Source: a virus
Reading direction: 5' to 3' (one strand)
Virus record (IMG/VR): IMGVR_UViG_3300047202_000109
Coordinates: 1-40,014 of that record
Length of the DNA stretch: 40,014 bases
Shown here: piece after piece, positions 38,911-40,014 of the stretch
Layout of the letters: each line of letters starts with the position of its first letter
Position numbering within the stretch: position 1 is the stretch's first letter
Program-made: the position numbers and the translations under genes
Notes under the pieces: model-generated
The model's database searches: none
What the model saw: the letters and a program-made list of their open reading frames with translations, nothing else
Told to the model about the DNA's origin: nothing

Positions 38911-39107
38911 TTGCGCCCCTTGAAGCCAAAGGCAGACCGCTCAGGCTTCTTGCGTGCGATCCACAGGTCACGCCAGCCCCGCCGCTCTGTCGGATCCGGA
39001 ATCCACAGCACAGCCACGGCTGGCTCACTCTCCGTGCTCGCGCTCTCGTCCGACGCTGCGCCGACCGTTTGCGGCGTCTGCGCGTCCTCGGCATCCTCCG
39101 CCTTCAC
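38907..39107 (-). CDS. Hypothetical protein (66 aa)
   Basis: 66 residues from GTG 39105-39107 (AGGAGG). Acidic Ser/Glu N-terminus, then WIPDPTERRGWRDLWIARKKPERSAFG, and a basic end. Stop overlaps the glycosyltransferase start. Not recognised. Confidence 0.65.
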   Translation of the reverse strand: MKAEDAEDAQTPQTVGAASDESASTESEPAVAVLWIPDPTERRGWRDLWIARKKPERSAFGFKGRK

Positions 39108-39108
39108 G

Positions 39109-39501
39109 CTAGACCTCCTGGTTGTCGACGTCCTGCGAGTAGCCGTCTACTCTCGTCATCGCTCGAGATCCAGCCTTGCCGCTGGAGGACGAGCCGGCGT
39201 CTCCATACTTCTGCCGCCATGTCTTCGCCTGCTCAGCGTAGCCGTCGGCGATCGCCGTCCGGCGCAGGGTCAAGCCGTCAGCAGTGAAGTCGGGGTGCTT
39301 GCGCCAGGCCGCCGCCAACGTCTCGTATGCGGCCGCGACCGACCGCTGCCAGGTGCCCTCCGTGGCCAGCAGGCCGTCGATCTCCGCGTCGCTGAAGTTG
39401 GCGTCGCCAGGCAGTGGGCCGCTGTTCGCCGTGACGTCGTGCACGTAGAAGCGCACCCGGTCCCGATCCGTCGTCGGAGCGCCGCTATAGGTGAAGGCCA
39501 T
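39109..39501 (-). CDS. Head-tail connector (gp6-like)
   Basis: 130 residues. TYSGAPTTDRDRVRFYVHDVTANSGPLPGDANFSDAEIDGLLATEGTWQRSVAAAYETLAAAW resembles helical gp6-type adaptor proteins that bind the portal. ATG 39499-39501 follows GAGGAG. Correct position for a connector just after capsid genes across the circular junction. Confidence 0.8.
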   Translation of the reverse strand: MAFTYSGAPTTDRDRVRFYVHDVTANSGPLPGDANFSDAEIDGLLATEGTWQRSVAAAYETLAAAWRKHPDFTADGLTLRRTAIADGYAEQAKTWRQKYGDAGSSSSGKAGSRAMTRVDGYSQDVDNQEV

Positions 39502-39502
39502 C

Positions 39503-39886
39503 TCACTCCTCCAGCAGCAGCGTCACATCCAGCGTGTCCTCGTCGTCGCCCTGCGCCAGCCGCGCCTCGACGTAGTCGCAAACCACCTGCTGAGTGACCA
39601 CCGGATGAGTGCCGTCATAGGTCAAGGCCGCCCCGGAGCTGGCCAGGTGCGATGCCGCCATGGGGAAGTACCACCCATCCGTGATGTTGTTGGCGACGGA
39701 GAGCAGGGTCATGGCCGGACTGGCCCGAGTCAAGAGCGTGACGTCCGTCGTCGTCGCTGTACCGCTGTAGTTCAGATACGCTGCCACCAAGCGCCCCCGC
39801 ACCGGCTCGGTCGAGACGGCCGTGCCTACGGCCGTCCCCGCCGACCCCGCCGCGACGAGCTGGGGCATCGCGATACGCCGAATCAT
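39503..39886 (-). CDS. Hypothetical virion protein (127 aa)
   Basis: 127 residues from ATG 39884-39886 with AGGAGG. Beta-rich (GRLVAAYLNYSGTATTTDVTLLTRASPAMTLLSVANN), ending DDEDTLDVTLLLEE. First gene of the right-hand block; in a circular genome it follows the capsid gene block. Probably structural, by location and composition only. Confidence 0.75.
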   Translation of the reverse strand: MIRRIAMPQLVAAGSAGTAVGTAVSTEPVRGRLVAAYLNYSGTATTTDVTLLTRASPAMTLLSVANNITDGWYFPMAASHLASSGAALTYDGTHPVVTQQVVCDYVEARLAQGDDEDTLDVTLLLEE

Positions 39887-40014
39887 AGCCGCCTCCTATA
39901 AGCGGGCCAACGGGTCTGTCGCCGCTGACCGTCTATCAGTCAACGGGTCTGTCACCGCCGGCCCGCTCCATTCACCCGGAGCATCGGCAGCAAGTGCCCG
40001 ATGACGTGAATGCC
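39887..40014. other. Structured non-coding segment at right edge
   Basis: 128 bases without a gene beyond the ribosome site of 39503-39886. Two 13-base direct repeats, CAACGGGTCTGTC, lie at 39908-39920 and 39941-39953, enclosed by GCGGGCC (39902-39908) and GGCCCGC (39960-39966). A nested hairpin follows: CATTCAC 39969-39975 with GTGAATG 40006-40012, enclosing CATCGG 39982-39987 with CCGATG 39998-40003. Joined to 1-82 it forms one structured intergenic region of 210 bases. Confidence 0.55.

Overview
The window is a tailed temperate-type bacteriophage genome (siphovirus layout), GC-rich, with every convincing gene on the minus strand. It is very probably one complete, circularly permuted genome of about 40 kb. 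The head genes run off the left edge (terminase, portal, scaffold, capsid, ending at 83-439) and the head-tail connector and tail genes start at the right edge (39886 downward), so joining base 40014 to base 1 restores the usual head-then-tail order. The host is not identifiable from the sequence. Malectin and Thr/Pro-rich TPTPT linkers resemble surface proteins of Chloroflexota, which is a weak hint only.

Reading along the minus strand: (1) 8743 to 83 is packaging and capsid (TerS, TerL, portal, Mu-F-like protein, two small proteins, scaffold, decoration-like protein, major capsid, beta-helix protein). (2) Across the junction, 39886 to 22285 holds connectors, a GT-A glycosyltransferase, HK97 gp10-like protein, a 669-residue glycosyltransferase/FkbM methyltransferase fusion, tail terminator, major tail protein, tail chaperones with a -1 frameshift, tape measure, distal tail and receptor-facing tail proteins, a membrane-anchored malectin protein and a holin. 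(3) 22214 to 21968 is a gene-free stretch that reads as a structured non-coding RNA with its own promoter and terminator. (4) 21891 to 19153 is an early/accessory operon with a third glycosyltransferase. (5) 19076 to 16623 is a replication/regulation cluster with a DnaD/O-like winged-helix protein and three 22-bp iteron-like repeats. (6) 16578 to 8923 is a long run of small genes including a Gp37/Gp68-like radical-SAM-type protein, a tyrosine integrase and a MazG/DUF550-type pyrophosphohydrolase.

Transcription seems to be divided by five sigma70-type promoters (17-base spacers) at 8794-8822, 16606-16634, 19117-19145, 21936-21964 and 22221-22249. Four share a nearly identical spacer (RATTAGGC...TGC), suggesting a common repressor or activator, and all five have a hairpin immediately upstream of the -35 box. 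Many genes overlap by ATGA, GTGA or TGATG, so translational coupling is the rule.

No peptidoglycan hydrolase, DNA polymerase, helicase, tRNA or classical CI/Cro-type repressor was recognised. Most promising novelties: the structured RNA, the promoter/operator family, a solitary CRISPR-repeat-like hairpin at 10323-10354, the malectin protein, and the glycosyltransferases embedded in the virion operon.
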